Assembly: GCA_004296815.1 (NCBI GenBank)
Contig: SCVT01000322.1
Span: forward strand, 1 to 12,504
Direction: 5' to 3'
DNA: 12,504 nt
Source: Reyranella sp.
Lineage (GTDB): Bacteria > Pseudomonadota > Alphaproteobacteria > Reyranellales > Reyranellaceae
Part shown: one piece after another, positions 1 through 5,531 of the stretch
How the letters are laid out: the number at the start of each line of letters is the position of its first letter
How positions within the stretch are numbered: position 1 is the stretch's first letter
Notes under the pieces: model-generated
What the model saw: the letters and a program-made list of their open reading frames with translations, nothing else
Told to the model about the DNA's origin: nothing
The model's database searches: none
Position numbers and translations under genes: made by a program

Positions 1-129
1 CTGCCATCCAACTGGTCGGAGACCTACGCCACCGCCGACATCGTCGAATACGACGGCGAGAAGCGCGTGAAGATCGGCCGCGAATTCCTGCACCGCAGCC
101 GGCCGAACGGGGCGACGCGGCCGCTCTGA
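1..129 (+). CDS. 3' end of an unrecognised gene (partial)
   Basis: An open frame runs from the first base of the window to a TGA at 127-129, giving the last 42 residues of a protein that begins outside the window. The tail starts LPSNWSETYATADIVEYDG and continues through a charged stretch with KIGREF to a C-terminus rich in Arg and Pro. I do not recognise a family from so short a piece. Codon use has the same G/C-ending bias as the neighbours, which supports real coding. The next gene begins 11 bases after the stop on the same strand, so the two are probably co-transcribed. Confidence 0.55.
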   Translation: MPSNWSETYATADIVEYDGEKRVKIGREFLHRSRPNGATRPL

Positions 130-140
130 GCCGCGGGATC

Positions 141-512
141 ATGCCCATCCATTGGACCATCGACTCGAGCGAGCGGCTGCTCACCGTCGTCGCCGAGGGC
201 GACGTCACGCGCAGCGATGCCGACGCATTCCTGGAAGTCCTGGAGGGCGGGTTCGTGGCCTATCGCAAGCTGTTCGACGGCACGAACGGCGAGACGTCGA
301 TGACCGGCGAGGACTTCATGGCGATCGGCGCCCGGATCCGTGCCGGGCATCTCAAGGGGCCTGTCGGCGCCTTGGCCGTCGTGCTGTCGCAGGACAAGGC
401 CAAGCTGGTGTCGCGCGTACTGGGCATCATGGCGACGGCCCGGCGCCCGATGCGGTTGTTCGACGATGTGGAAGAGGCGAGGCGCTGGATCGTCGCGCAG
501 CCGCACGAGTAG
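141..512 (+). CDS. Small SpoIIAA/STAS-like protein
   Basis: This 123-residue soluble protein has no signal peptide or membrane segment. It alternates short beta strands and helices: a strand at residues 12-18 (RLLTVVA), a helix near 25-36, the segment YRKLFDGT at 41-48, a hydrophobic strand at 75-82 (VGALAVVL), and a C-terminal segment RPMRLFDDVEEARRWI at 102-117. A core strand followed by a terminal 'F-D-D-x-x-E-A-x-x-W' helix is typical of the SpoIIAA-like (STAS/SEC14-type) family common in alphaproteobacteria. Members are mostly uncharacterised and are thought to act in regulation or lipid binding. The start is ATG at 141, with only a weak ribosome site (GGGA very close to the ATG). Probably translated with the upstream gene. 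The family call is moderately sure; the function is unknown. Confidence 0.65.
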   Translation: MPIHWTIDSSERLLTVVAEGDVTRSDADAFLEVLEGGFVAYRKLFDGTNGETSMTGEDFMAIGARIRAGHLKGPVGALAVVLSQDKAKLVSRVLGIMATARRPMRLFDDVEEARRWIVAQPHE

Positions 513-531
513 GCACAACGAGCAGGTCTCG

Positions 532-972
532 TCAGCCCACCACGAAGCTCTGGTACATGAACTGCAGGTCCTGGCTTTCCTGCGGCGTGATCTCGCCATC
601 GAGCACGCGCGCCTCCCAGGTCCGGAGCTTGCGCTTGATCTCCTGCGGCGTGCGCGGGCTCAGCAGCACCATGAAGAACTGCTCGTGCGGAGAGAGATCG
701 CGCTCGCGCCGGTAGCCGAAGGGCCCGGCGCTGACCGCGCGGGGCAAGGGCACCGGGGCGGGCTCGGGGGCAGGGCGCGGCAGCGCGCCGGCGTCGATCA
801 CGTCGTCCCAGGTGAGTCCTGCCTCGCGGACCATGGCCGACGCGAGCTTGGCGGCCGCCAGCGCTTCCTGGGCGTGGCTGCTGTCCAGTATCTCGAGGAC
901 CTTCACGAGGGTCGTGCGGTTGAACGTCGACAAGAGGGGTGTGCCTTTGACTATTTTATGAGGACCCGGCAC
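532..972 (-). CDS. Uncharacterised 146-residue protein, two conserved-looking segments
   Basis: I do not recognise a characterised family. Residues 22-60 form a helical segment (LVKVLEILDSSHAQEALAAA, then GLTWDDVID at 52-60). It resembles a short module often found in alphaproteobacterial hypothetical and phage-type proteins in which an 'EAL-A-A' helix is followed by G-L-x-W-x-D. Residues 64-78 are a Pro/Ala linker. Residues 90-146 form a second helical part (LSPHEQFFMVLL, then KRKLRTWEARV). No signal peptide or transmembrane segment is visible. The start is GTG (complement of 970-972), preceded at good spacing by AGGT; a later start is possible because the conserved part begins near residue 22. 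It converges on the STAS-like gene (19-base gap) and diverges from the MFS gene (31 bases between start codons). It could be a DNA-associated or regulatory protein, but that is only a guess. Confidence 0.6.
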   Translation of the reverse strand: MPGPHKIVKGTPLLSTFNRTTLVKVLEILDSSHAQEALAAAKLASAMVREAGLTWDDVIDAGALPRPAPEPAPVPLPRAVSAGPFGYRRERDLSPHEQFFMVLLSPRTPQEIKRKLRTWEARVLDGEITPQESQDLQFMYQSFVVG

Positions 973-983
973 TAAGTACCTAC

Positions 984-1012
984 AAGATATAGATGGAAAA
1001 GCCTTGGATCAA
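984..1012 (-). promoter_or_regulatory. Possible promoter for the 146-residue gene
   Basis: On the minus strand, TTGATC (complement of 1007-1012) is followed after 17 bases by TATCTT (complement of 984-989). TATATC is also available at 15-base spacing. This sits just upstream of the GTG start at 972 and would overlap the first codons of the divergent MFS gene. It is a reading by eye against the sigma-70 consensus, not a scored prediction. Confidence 0.3.
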
Positions 1013-2224
1013 GCCAAGAGCCCTGACCCCCACAACCCGTTCCCGGCCTATCTCGCGGGCCTCGCCACCTGGTTCGTGCCGCTCGGCATCCAGATGGTCC
1101 TGTTCCCGTGGCTGGTCGCGGTGGTGCTGCGCATGGACGCCTTTGCCGTCGGCGTCGCGCAGGCCGCCGTCATGGCGCCGTCGCTGCTCTTCCTGCCGCT
1201 CGGCGGGCTGGTGGCGGATCGCGGCAACCCGCGGCAGCTCCTGCTGCGCTACCACCTGCTCTATGCCGCGCCGCCGCTGGCGCTCGCCGTCGTGCTGTGG
1301 ACAGGCGGCCTCAGCTATCCGCTGCTGATCGCCTACGGCATCGCGGCCGGCGCGATCGGCGCTTTCGCCATCCCGACCCGCGACGCGCTGCTGCCGGTCG
1401 TGGCCCGCAAGGGCGCGCTCCCCAGGGCCGTCGCGCTCGCGACAGCGCTGCAGTTCGGCGGCCAGCTCGTCGGCATCGCCTTCGCCTCGACGGCCGACCG
1501 CTTCGGCGCCGTGCCGCTCCTCGTGCTGCATGCGGCCATGGTGTTGGCCGGCTGCTTCTTCGTGCGCCGCCTGCCCGATCCGCCGCCGCATCCGCCGGTC
1601 GAGCATCCGGGCTTCTGGCGCTCGGTCGGCGAGGGCGTCTCGGCGGCGGGCAAGTCCGACCAGATCTGGCCGGTGCTGCTGCTGAACTTCGGCGTCGGCA
1701 TCTTCTATGTCGGCCCGTTCATGGCGGTGCTGCCGCTCGCCATCCGCGATCACTATGGCGGCGGCGCCGCCGAACTCGCCTACACGAACCTCGCCTTCTG
1801 GGCGGCGACCATCGTGGCCAGCATGGCGCTGGTCGGTCTCGCGCGTCGGGTGACCTTGCGTGGCCGCTTGGTCGGGCTCGCCGTGCTGGTGGGTGCCTTC
1901 GTGCTGATCGCGCTCGCCTTGCTGCCGTCGTTCCCGGTGTTCGTGGCGCTGAACTTCGTGTGGGGCATCGGCGCCGGCATCACCATGACCCAGAGCCGCA
2001 CGGTCGTGCAGATCGTGGCCCCGGCGACCCATCGCGCACGGCTGATGTCGCTGTTCCAGCTGGGCCTGAGCGGCGGCGGCCCGATCGGGGCGTTCCTGAC
2101 GGGCTCGATCTGCGCGGTGTGGGGCCTGCAGGCGGCGATGCTGCTGCCTGCCGGCGCGATGATCCTGCTGATCCTGGTGGTGCTGTTCCGCTCGCGGCTA
2201 TGGACGATGCGGACGGTCGAGTAG
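1004..2224 (+). CDS. MFS transporter, EntS-like (MFS_3) exporter type
   Basis: This 406-residue inner-membrane protein has about 12 hydrophobic segments and a central loop at residues 190-220, the usual MFS size and layout. MFS motif A lies between helices 2 and 3 as GGLVADRG (67-74), followed by NPRQLLL. The segment IPTRDALLPVV (123-133), equivalent to the 'P-x-R-x-A-L-L-P' pattern, points to the MFS_3/EntS-type exporters, which extrude siderophores, drugs or other small molecules by proton antiport. The substrate cannot be read from sequence. The only upstream start in this frame after the in-frame TGA at 959-961 is TTG at 1004, with GGA six bases before it. The ATG at 993 is in another frame. 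The stop at 2222-2224 abuts the hemA stop with no gap, so the two convergent transcripts must overlap. The ordinary N-terminal hydrophilic lead (DQAKSPDPHN) makes the TTG start credible. Confidence 0.87.
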   Translation: MDQAKSPDPHNPFPAYLAGLATWFVPLGIQMVLFPWLVAVVLRMDAFAVGVAQAAVMAPSLLFLPLGGLVADRGNPRQLLLRYHLLYAAPPLALAVVLWTGGLSYPLLIAYGIAAGAIGAFAIPTRDALLPVVARKGALPRAVALATALQFGGQLVGIAFASTADRFGAVPLLVLHAAMVLAGCFFVRRLPDPPPHPPVEHPGFWRSVGEGVSAAGKSDQIWPVLLLNFGVGIFYVGPFMAVLPLAIRDHYGGGAAELAYTNLAFWAATIVASMALVGLARRVTLRGRLVGLAVLVGAFVLIALALLPSFPVFVALNFVWGIGAGITMTQSRTVVQIVAPATHRARLMSLFQLGLSGGGPIGAFLTGSICAVWGLQAAMLLPAGAMILLILVVLFRSRLWTMRTVE

Positions 2225-3448
2225 CTATTCGGCGGCTGCTTTCGAGGCGAGGCCGAGCGTCTGCCAGACATCCTGCAGGGCCACCACGAGGCGTGTCATG
2301 TCCTCGTCGCCGTGCAGCGGCGTCGGCGTCAGACGCAGCCGTTCGGTGCCGCGCGGCACGGTCGGGTAGTTGATCGGCTGCACGTAGATTGCGTGGCGCT
2401 CCATCAGGAGGTCGCTCGCCTGCTTGCAGAGCGCGGCATCGCCCACGAACACGGGCACGATGTGCGTGACCGACGGCATGACCGGCAGGCCGGCGGCGGT
2501 GAGGCGGCGCTTGAGCGTCGCGGCGCGCTCCTGGTGGCGAGTGCGCAGCTCGGTGCTGCCGCTGACCAGCCGGACACTGGCGAGTGCGGCGGCCGCGATC
2601 GCGGGCGGCAGGGACGTGGTGAAGATGAAGCCCGCGCCGCAGGAGCGCACGAAGTCGACGGTCGCCGCGGTCGAGGCGATGTAGCCGCCGACGACGCCGA
2701 ATGCCTTGGCGAGCGTGCCCTGCACGATGTCGACCTTGGCCAGCACGCCGTCACGCTCGGCGACGCCCGCGCCACGCGCGCCGTACATGCCGACGGCATG
2801 GACCTCGTCGAGGTAGGTGAGCGCGTTGTAGCGCCGGGCGACATCGCAGATCTCGCCGATCGGCGAGACGTCGCCATCCATCGAATAGACCGACTCGAAG
2901 GCCACGATCTTGGGCGTCTTCGGATCGGCCGTGGCCAGCAGCTCCTCGAGATGGCCGACGTCGTTGTGGCGGAAGATCTTGCGCACGGCGCCCGAGTGGC
3001 GGATGCCGGCGATCATCGAGGCGTGGTTGAAGGCGTCGGAGTAGAGCTCGCAGCCCGGCAGCATGGCGCCGAGCGTCTGCAGCGTGGTCTCGTTGGCGAC
3101 GTAGCCCGAGGTGAAGACCAGCGCGGATTCCTTGTCGTGGAGCTTCGCCAGCTCGCGCTCGAGCGCAGCGTGGAGCGTGTTGGTGCCGGAGATGTTGCGC
3201 GTACCGCCGGCGCCCGACCCCTGGGCGCCGATCGCGGCCTGCATGGCCTCGACGACCGCGGGATGCTGGCCCATCGCGAGATAGTCGTTGCTGCACCAGA
3301 CGGTGACGTCGCGCGGCGCTTCGCCCTCGCGATGGAAACGCGCGCGCGGGAAGGCACCGGCGATGCGCTCAAGTTCGGCGAAGACGCGATAACGCCCCTC
3401 GTCGCGCAGCCGGTCGAGATGTCCGGCGAAGAAAGCCTGATAGTCCAT
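2225..3448 (-). CDS. hemA: 5-aminolevulinate synthase
   Basis: This cytoplasmic pyridoxal-phosphate enzyme condenses glycine with succinyl-CoA to 5-aminolevulinate, CO2 and CoA (EC 2.3.1.37). That is the first and controlling step of haem, and where present bacteriochlorophyll and cobalamin, synthesis by the Shemin route. It is 407 residues, full length for bacterial ALAS. The catalytic set lines up with the R. capsulatus enzyme: Arg21, Asn54 (CSNDYL), Thr83 and Asn85 (GGTRNISGTN), His142, Asp214 and His217 (YLDEVHAVG), the PLP Schiff-base Lys248 (GTLAKAFG), and the C-terminal YVQPINYPTVPRGTERLR. These separate it from the related AONS (BioF) and KBL enzymes. The start is ATG (complement of 3446-3448) with GGGAG upstream. 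It stands alone on its strand: upstream lies 111 bp containing a strong inverted repeat, and downstream it meets the MFS gene head-on. A -10-like TAAAAT (complement of 3472-3477) lies before the start, but I see no matching -35. Confidence 0.96.
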   Translation of the reverse strand: MDYQAFFAGHLDRLRDEGRYRVFAELERIAGAFPRARFHREGEAPRDVTVWCSNDYLAMGQHPAVVEAMQAAIGAQGSGAGGTRNISGTNTLHAALERELAKLHDKESALVFTSGYVANETTLQTLGAMLPGCELYSDAFNHASMIAGIRHSGAVRKIFRHNDVGHLEELLATADPKTPKIVAFESVYSMDGDVSPIGEICDVARRYNALTYLDEVHAVGMYGARGAGVAERDGVLAKVDIVQGTLAKAFGVVGGYIASTAATVDFVRSCGAGFIFTTSLPPAIAAAALASVRLVSGSTELRTRHQERAATLKRRLTAAGLPVMPSVTHIVPVFVGDAALCKQASDLLMERHAIYVQPINYPTVPRGTERLRLTPTPLHGDEDMTRLVVALQDVWQTLGLASKAAAE

Positions 3449-3526
3449 TCGCTGCCTGCTCCCGCGCCCGGATTTTAGTCCGCTACGCTCGGAACAGCAG
3501 GCGCATTTTGGTCGCGGTCTCGTGAG

Positions 3527-3553
3527 TGATGTTGCGAGTCGCTCGCAACATCA
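3527..3553. repeat. Perfect 12-bp inverted repeat with 3-base loop
   Basis: TGATGTTGCGAG (3527-3538) and CTCGCAACATCA (3542-3553) are exact reverse complements around the loop TCG. The element lies seven bases after the stop of the small membrane-protein gene and about 80 bases upstream of hemA, all on the minus strand. In the transcript it would form a stable hairpin, so it may end the aminotransferase/membrane-protein operon. No T tract follows on the minus strand, so it is not a classical intrinsic terminator. The alternative is a dimeric repressor or activator operator for hemA. Confidence 0.75.
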
Positions 3554-3559
3554 GGTGCT

Positions 3560-3913
3560 TTACGTCAGCAGCGGCACGACCACGGCGACGGAGAGGAACA
3601 GTGAGACGTAGAGGAGGGGCAGGGCGCCCAGCCAGCGCGTCGTGTTCGGCAAGCTGTCCCAATAACGGAGCGTCGGGATGCCGGCCCACACCGCGCACAG
3701 GAAGCCTGCAATCCAGAACAGGACGGCGAGCGGGATGGCGAGGTTCGAGGGATCGTTGGTGCCGGTCGCGATGCCGAGCCCCACGAAGGCCGGCGGCACG
3801 GCCGCGGTGAACCAGGCCACCGCCCAGATCGCGCGATTGCGGATGCGCCGGCCGGTGCCGAACGGCGGCTCCGGCACGCTCTCAGCGCCGGAGCCGTCGG
3901 GGTTTCGGCTCAT
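3560..3913 (-). CDS. Small three-helix membrane protein, unknown function
   Basis: This 117-residue protein has a polar Pro/Gly/Ser-rich N-terminus (1-25) and three predicted membrane helices at about 29-48 (AIWAVAWFTAAVPPAFVGLG), 57-80 and 94-115. Basic residues (GRRIRNR, 21-27) precede helix 1, suggesting a cytoplasmic N-terminus by the positive-inside rule. There is no lipobox or known motif, and I do not recognise a family. I chose ATG at 3911-3913 rather than an in-frame ATG 16 codons earlier. The later one follows the aminotransferase stop as TGACATG, with AAGGGC upstream as ribosome site; the earlier start would lie inside the aminotransferase gene. This arrangement implies translational coupling and co-expression with the aminotransferase. 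No function can be assigned. Confidence 0.72.
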   Translation of the reverse strand: MSRNPDGSGAESVPEPPFGTGRRIRNRAIWAVAWFTAAVPPAFVGLGIATGTNDPSNLAIPLAVLFWIAGFLCAVWAGIPTLRYWDSLPNTTRWLGALPLLYVSLFLSVAVVVPLLT

Positions 3914-3914
3914 G

Positions 3915-5327
3915 TCAGCCCTTGAAGTGGCCTTCGGCCTTGAGCTCGGCCTGTGCGGCATCGAACGCCTGGCGCAGGCGGCCGAACAGGTCGGCGAGCT
4001 CGGTCTCGTTGATGACCAGCGGCGGGCAGATCGCGACGCGGTCGCCCATGTTGCGGATGAAGAGGCCGCGCGACACCGCGTGATTGTAGACCTTGGTGCC
4101 GGCGACGCCGACGCCGCCGAGCTCGAACGGCGCCTTGGTCTTCTTGTCGGCGACGATCTCGATCGCGCCCATCATGCCGATGCTCATCGCCTCGCCGACC
4201 AGCGGATGGTCGGCGAACGACTGGACATGCTTGGTGAAGATCGGCGCCATGCGCTTGGCGTGACCGAACAGGTCGGTCTCGTCGTAGATCTTCTGCGCCT
4301 CGAGGGCGACGGCGGCAGCCACCGGGTGGCCGGAGTAGGTGAAGCCGTGGCCCCAGGTGCCGATCTTCGAGGCCTCGCTGGTCAGCGCCTGATAGACCTT
4401 CTCGTTGATCATCACCGCCGAGATCGGCAGGAACGACGCCGACAGCGCCTTGGCGCAGGTCAGGATGTCCGGCGTGATGCCCATCGTCTGGCTGCCCCAG
4501 ACATTGCCGGTGCGACCGAAGCCGCAGATCACCTCGTCGGCGATGAACAGCATGTCGTACTTCTTGCAGACCGCCTGGATCTTCTCGTAGTAGCCCTTGG
4601 GCGGAACGATCACGCCGCCGGCGCCCATCACGGGCTCGGCGATCATGGCCGCGACCTCATCGGCGCCGCCTTCCTTGATGATCAGCTCCTCGAGTTCCTG
4701 CGCGCAGCGCGTCGCGAACTGCTCCTCGGTCTCGCCGTCCTTGCCGAAGCGATAGAAGTGCGGGCAGCTCGTGTGGATGATGCCCTGGATCGGCAGGTCG
4801 AAGGAGCGGTGGTTGGTCGGCAGGCCGGTGAGGCTGCCCGACGCCACGGTGATGCCGTGGTAGCCCTTGATGCGGCCGACGATCTTCTTCTTCTTCGGCC
4901 GGTCGAGCGCGTTGTTCATGTACCACACCATCTTCACGACGGTGTCGTTGGCCTCGGAGCCGGAGTTGGCGAAGAACACCTTCGACATCGGCACCGGCGC
5001 CATCGACTTGAGCTTCTCCGCGAGGTTGATCGCGGGCTCGTGGGAGCGGTGGTTGAAGGCGTGATAGAAGGGCAGCTGCTTCATCTGCTCGTAGGCGACC
5101 GTCGCGAGCCGCTCGTTGCTGAAGCCCAGCGCCGCCGACCAGAGGCCGGCCATGCCCTCGATGTATTCCTTGCCGTCATCGTCCATGACGTAGACGCCGC
5201 GGCCGCGCACGATGGTGAGCGGACCGCTCTCCTCGTGCTTCTTGAAGTTGGTGTAGGGGTGGAGATGGTGCGCGATGTCGCGCGACGCGTTGGAATTGCC
5301 GCGGAAGCTGCGAGAAACGTCGTTCAT
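3915..5327 (-). CDS. Class III (omega) PLP aminotransferase
   Basis: At 470 residues this is the usual length of the omega-amino acid/amine:pyruvate aminotransferases. They transfer an amino group from an omega-amine, diamine, beta-alanine or similar donor to pyruvate or another keto acid in the cytoplasm. Visible features are: the N-terminal HEESGPLTIVRGRGVYVMDD (31-50); Trp63 in GMAGLWSAALG; the cofactor-phosphate loop NSGSEAND (121-128); YHG at 156-158 stacking on the PLP ring; AEPVMGAGG (230-238); FIADEVICGFGRTG (261-274) with Asp264 binding the pyridine nitrogen; Lys293 in CAKALSASFLP as Schiff-base lysine; GFTYSGHP (328-335); and Arg430 in MGDRVAICPP as candidate substrate-carboxylate arginine. 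It is annotated variously as beta-alanine-, putrescine- or taurine-pyruvate transaminase, and the donor cannot be fixed from sequence. It is not HemL: it is longer and lacks that family's signature. It has an ATG start with AGGGG upstream. It is transcribed away from the ABC importer and coupled to the membrane-protein gene downstream. Confidence 0.9.
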   Translation of the reverse strand: MNDVSRSFRGNSNASRDIAHHLHPYTNFKKHEESGPLTIVRGRGVYVMDDDGKEYIEGMAGLWSAALGFSNERLATVAYEQMKQLPFYHAFNHRSHEPAINLAEKLKSMAPVPMSKVFFANSGSEANDTVVKMVWYMNNALDRPKKKKIVGRIKGYHGITVASGSLTGLPTNHRSFDLPIQGIIHTSCPHFYRFGKDGETEEQFATRCAQELEELIIKEGGADEVAAMIAEPVMGAGGVIVPPKGYYEKIQAVCKKYDMLFIADEVICGFGRTGNVWGSQTMGITPDILTCAKALSASFLPISAVMINEKVYQALTSEASKIGTWGHGFTYSGHPVAAAVALEAQKIYDETDLFGHAKRMAPIFTKHVQSFADHPLVGEAMSIGMMGAIEIVADKKTKAPFELGGVGVAGTKVYNHAVSRGLFIRNMGDRVAICPPLVINETELADLFGRLRQAFDAAQAELKAEGHFKG

Positions 5328-5531
5328 GGCCTACCCCTGGTACTGAGAAGCCCGCACGATAACCCTCGTCAGGCCTAAGTCCACTCTATCTCCCCATGCA
5401 AATTTTTTGTGCAATTGACGCAGTCTCAGAGCCGGTGCAACGTGCTGGCAGGTATGCGCCTGTGCACTGGCTACCGGTCGGGGACCGGTCCTTCGGCCGT
5501 GCGCAGTAGCGCTTTGAGAGGGTGGAGCAAC
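5328..5531. promoter_or_regulatory. Divergent intergenic regulatory region
   Basis: This 204-bp gap between two divergent starts must hold promoters for the aminotransferase (minus) and the ABC importer (plus). It contains the only A/T-rich patch nearby (AAATTTTTTG, about 5400-5409). By eye, TTGACG (5415-5420) is a good plus-strand -35 without a convincing -10. TTGCAC (complement of 5409-5414) is a possible minus-strand -35, back to back with it. TGCAA occurs at 5397, 5410 and 5436, spaced 13 and 26 bases. Nearer the importer start are ACCGGT-CGGGG-ACCGGT (5473-5489), which can fold as a small hairpin, and a strong ribosome site (GGTGGAG, 5521-5527). The leader reads open for 41 codons in the binding-protein frame but lacks protein-like character. 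Confidence 0.45.

Noticed and set aside
518..532. ACGAG/CTCGT short inverted repeat between convergent genes
   Set aside because: A five-base stem without T tract is expected by chance and is too weak to call a terminator.
993..1328. ATG-started 111-residue frame at the MFS start
   Set aside because: Its product is Arg/Ser/Pro/Trp-rich with no hydrophobic helices, while the frame from TTG 1004 gives a clean MFS protein.
2312..3478. 388-residue plus-strand open frame across hemA
   Set aside because: Antisense shadow; hemA on the other strand has all catalytic residues.
3914..3961. 16-codon extension of the small membrane protein
   Set aside because: It would start within the aminotransferase gene; the ATG at 3913 couples neatly to its stop.
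3915..5327. Glutamate-1-semialdehyde aminomutase (HemL) as identity of the aminotransferase
   Set aside because: The protein is 470 residues with amine:pyruvate-type N-terminal and active-site segments; an ALAS-containing bacterium would also not need HemL.
3678..5378. 566-residue open frame opposite the aminotransferase
   Set aside because: Its composition (runs of Asp, His, Leu, Val, Arg, Ala) is that of antisense in a GC-rich genome, and the opposite strand has a full set of aminotransferase motifs.
5409..5531. 41-codon N-terminal extension of the binding protein
   Set aside because: It would bury the signal peptide; ATG 5532 has a good ribosome site and starts a typical signal peptide.
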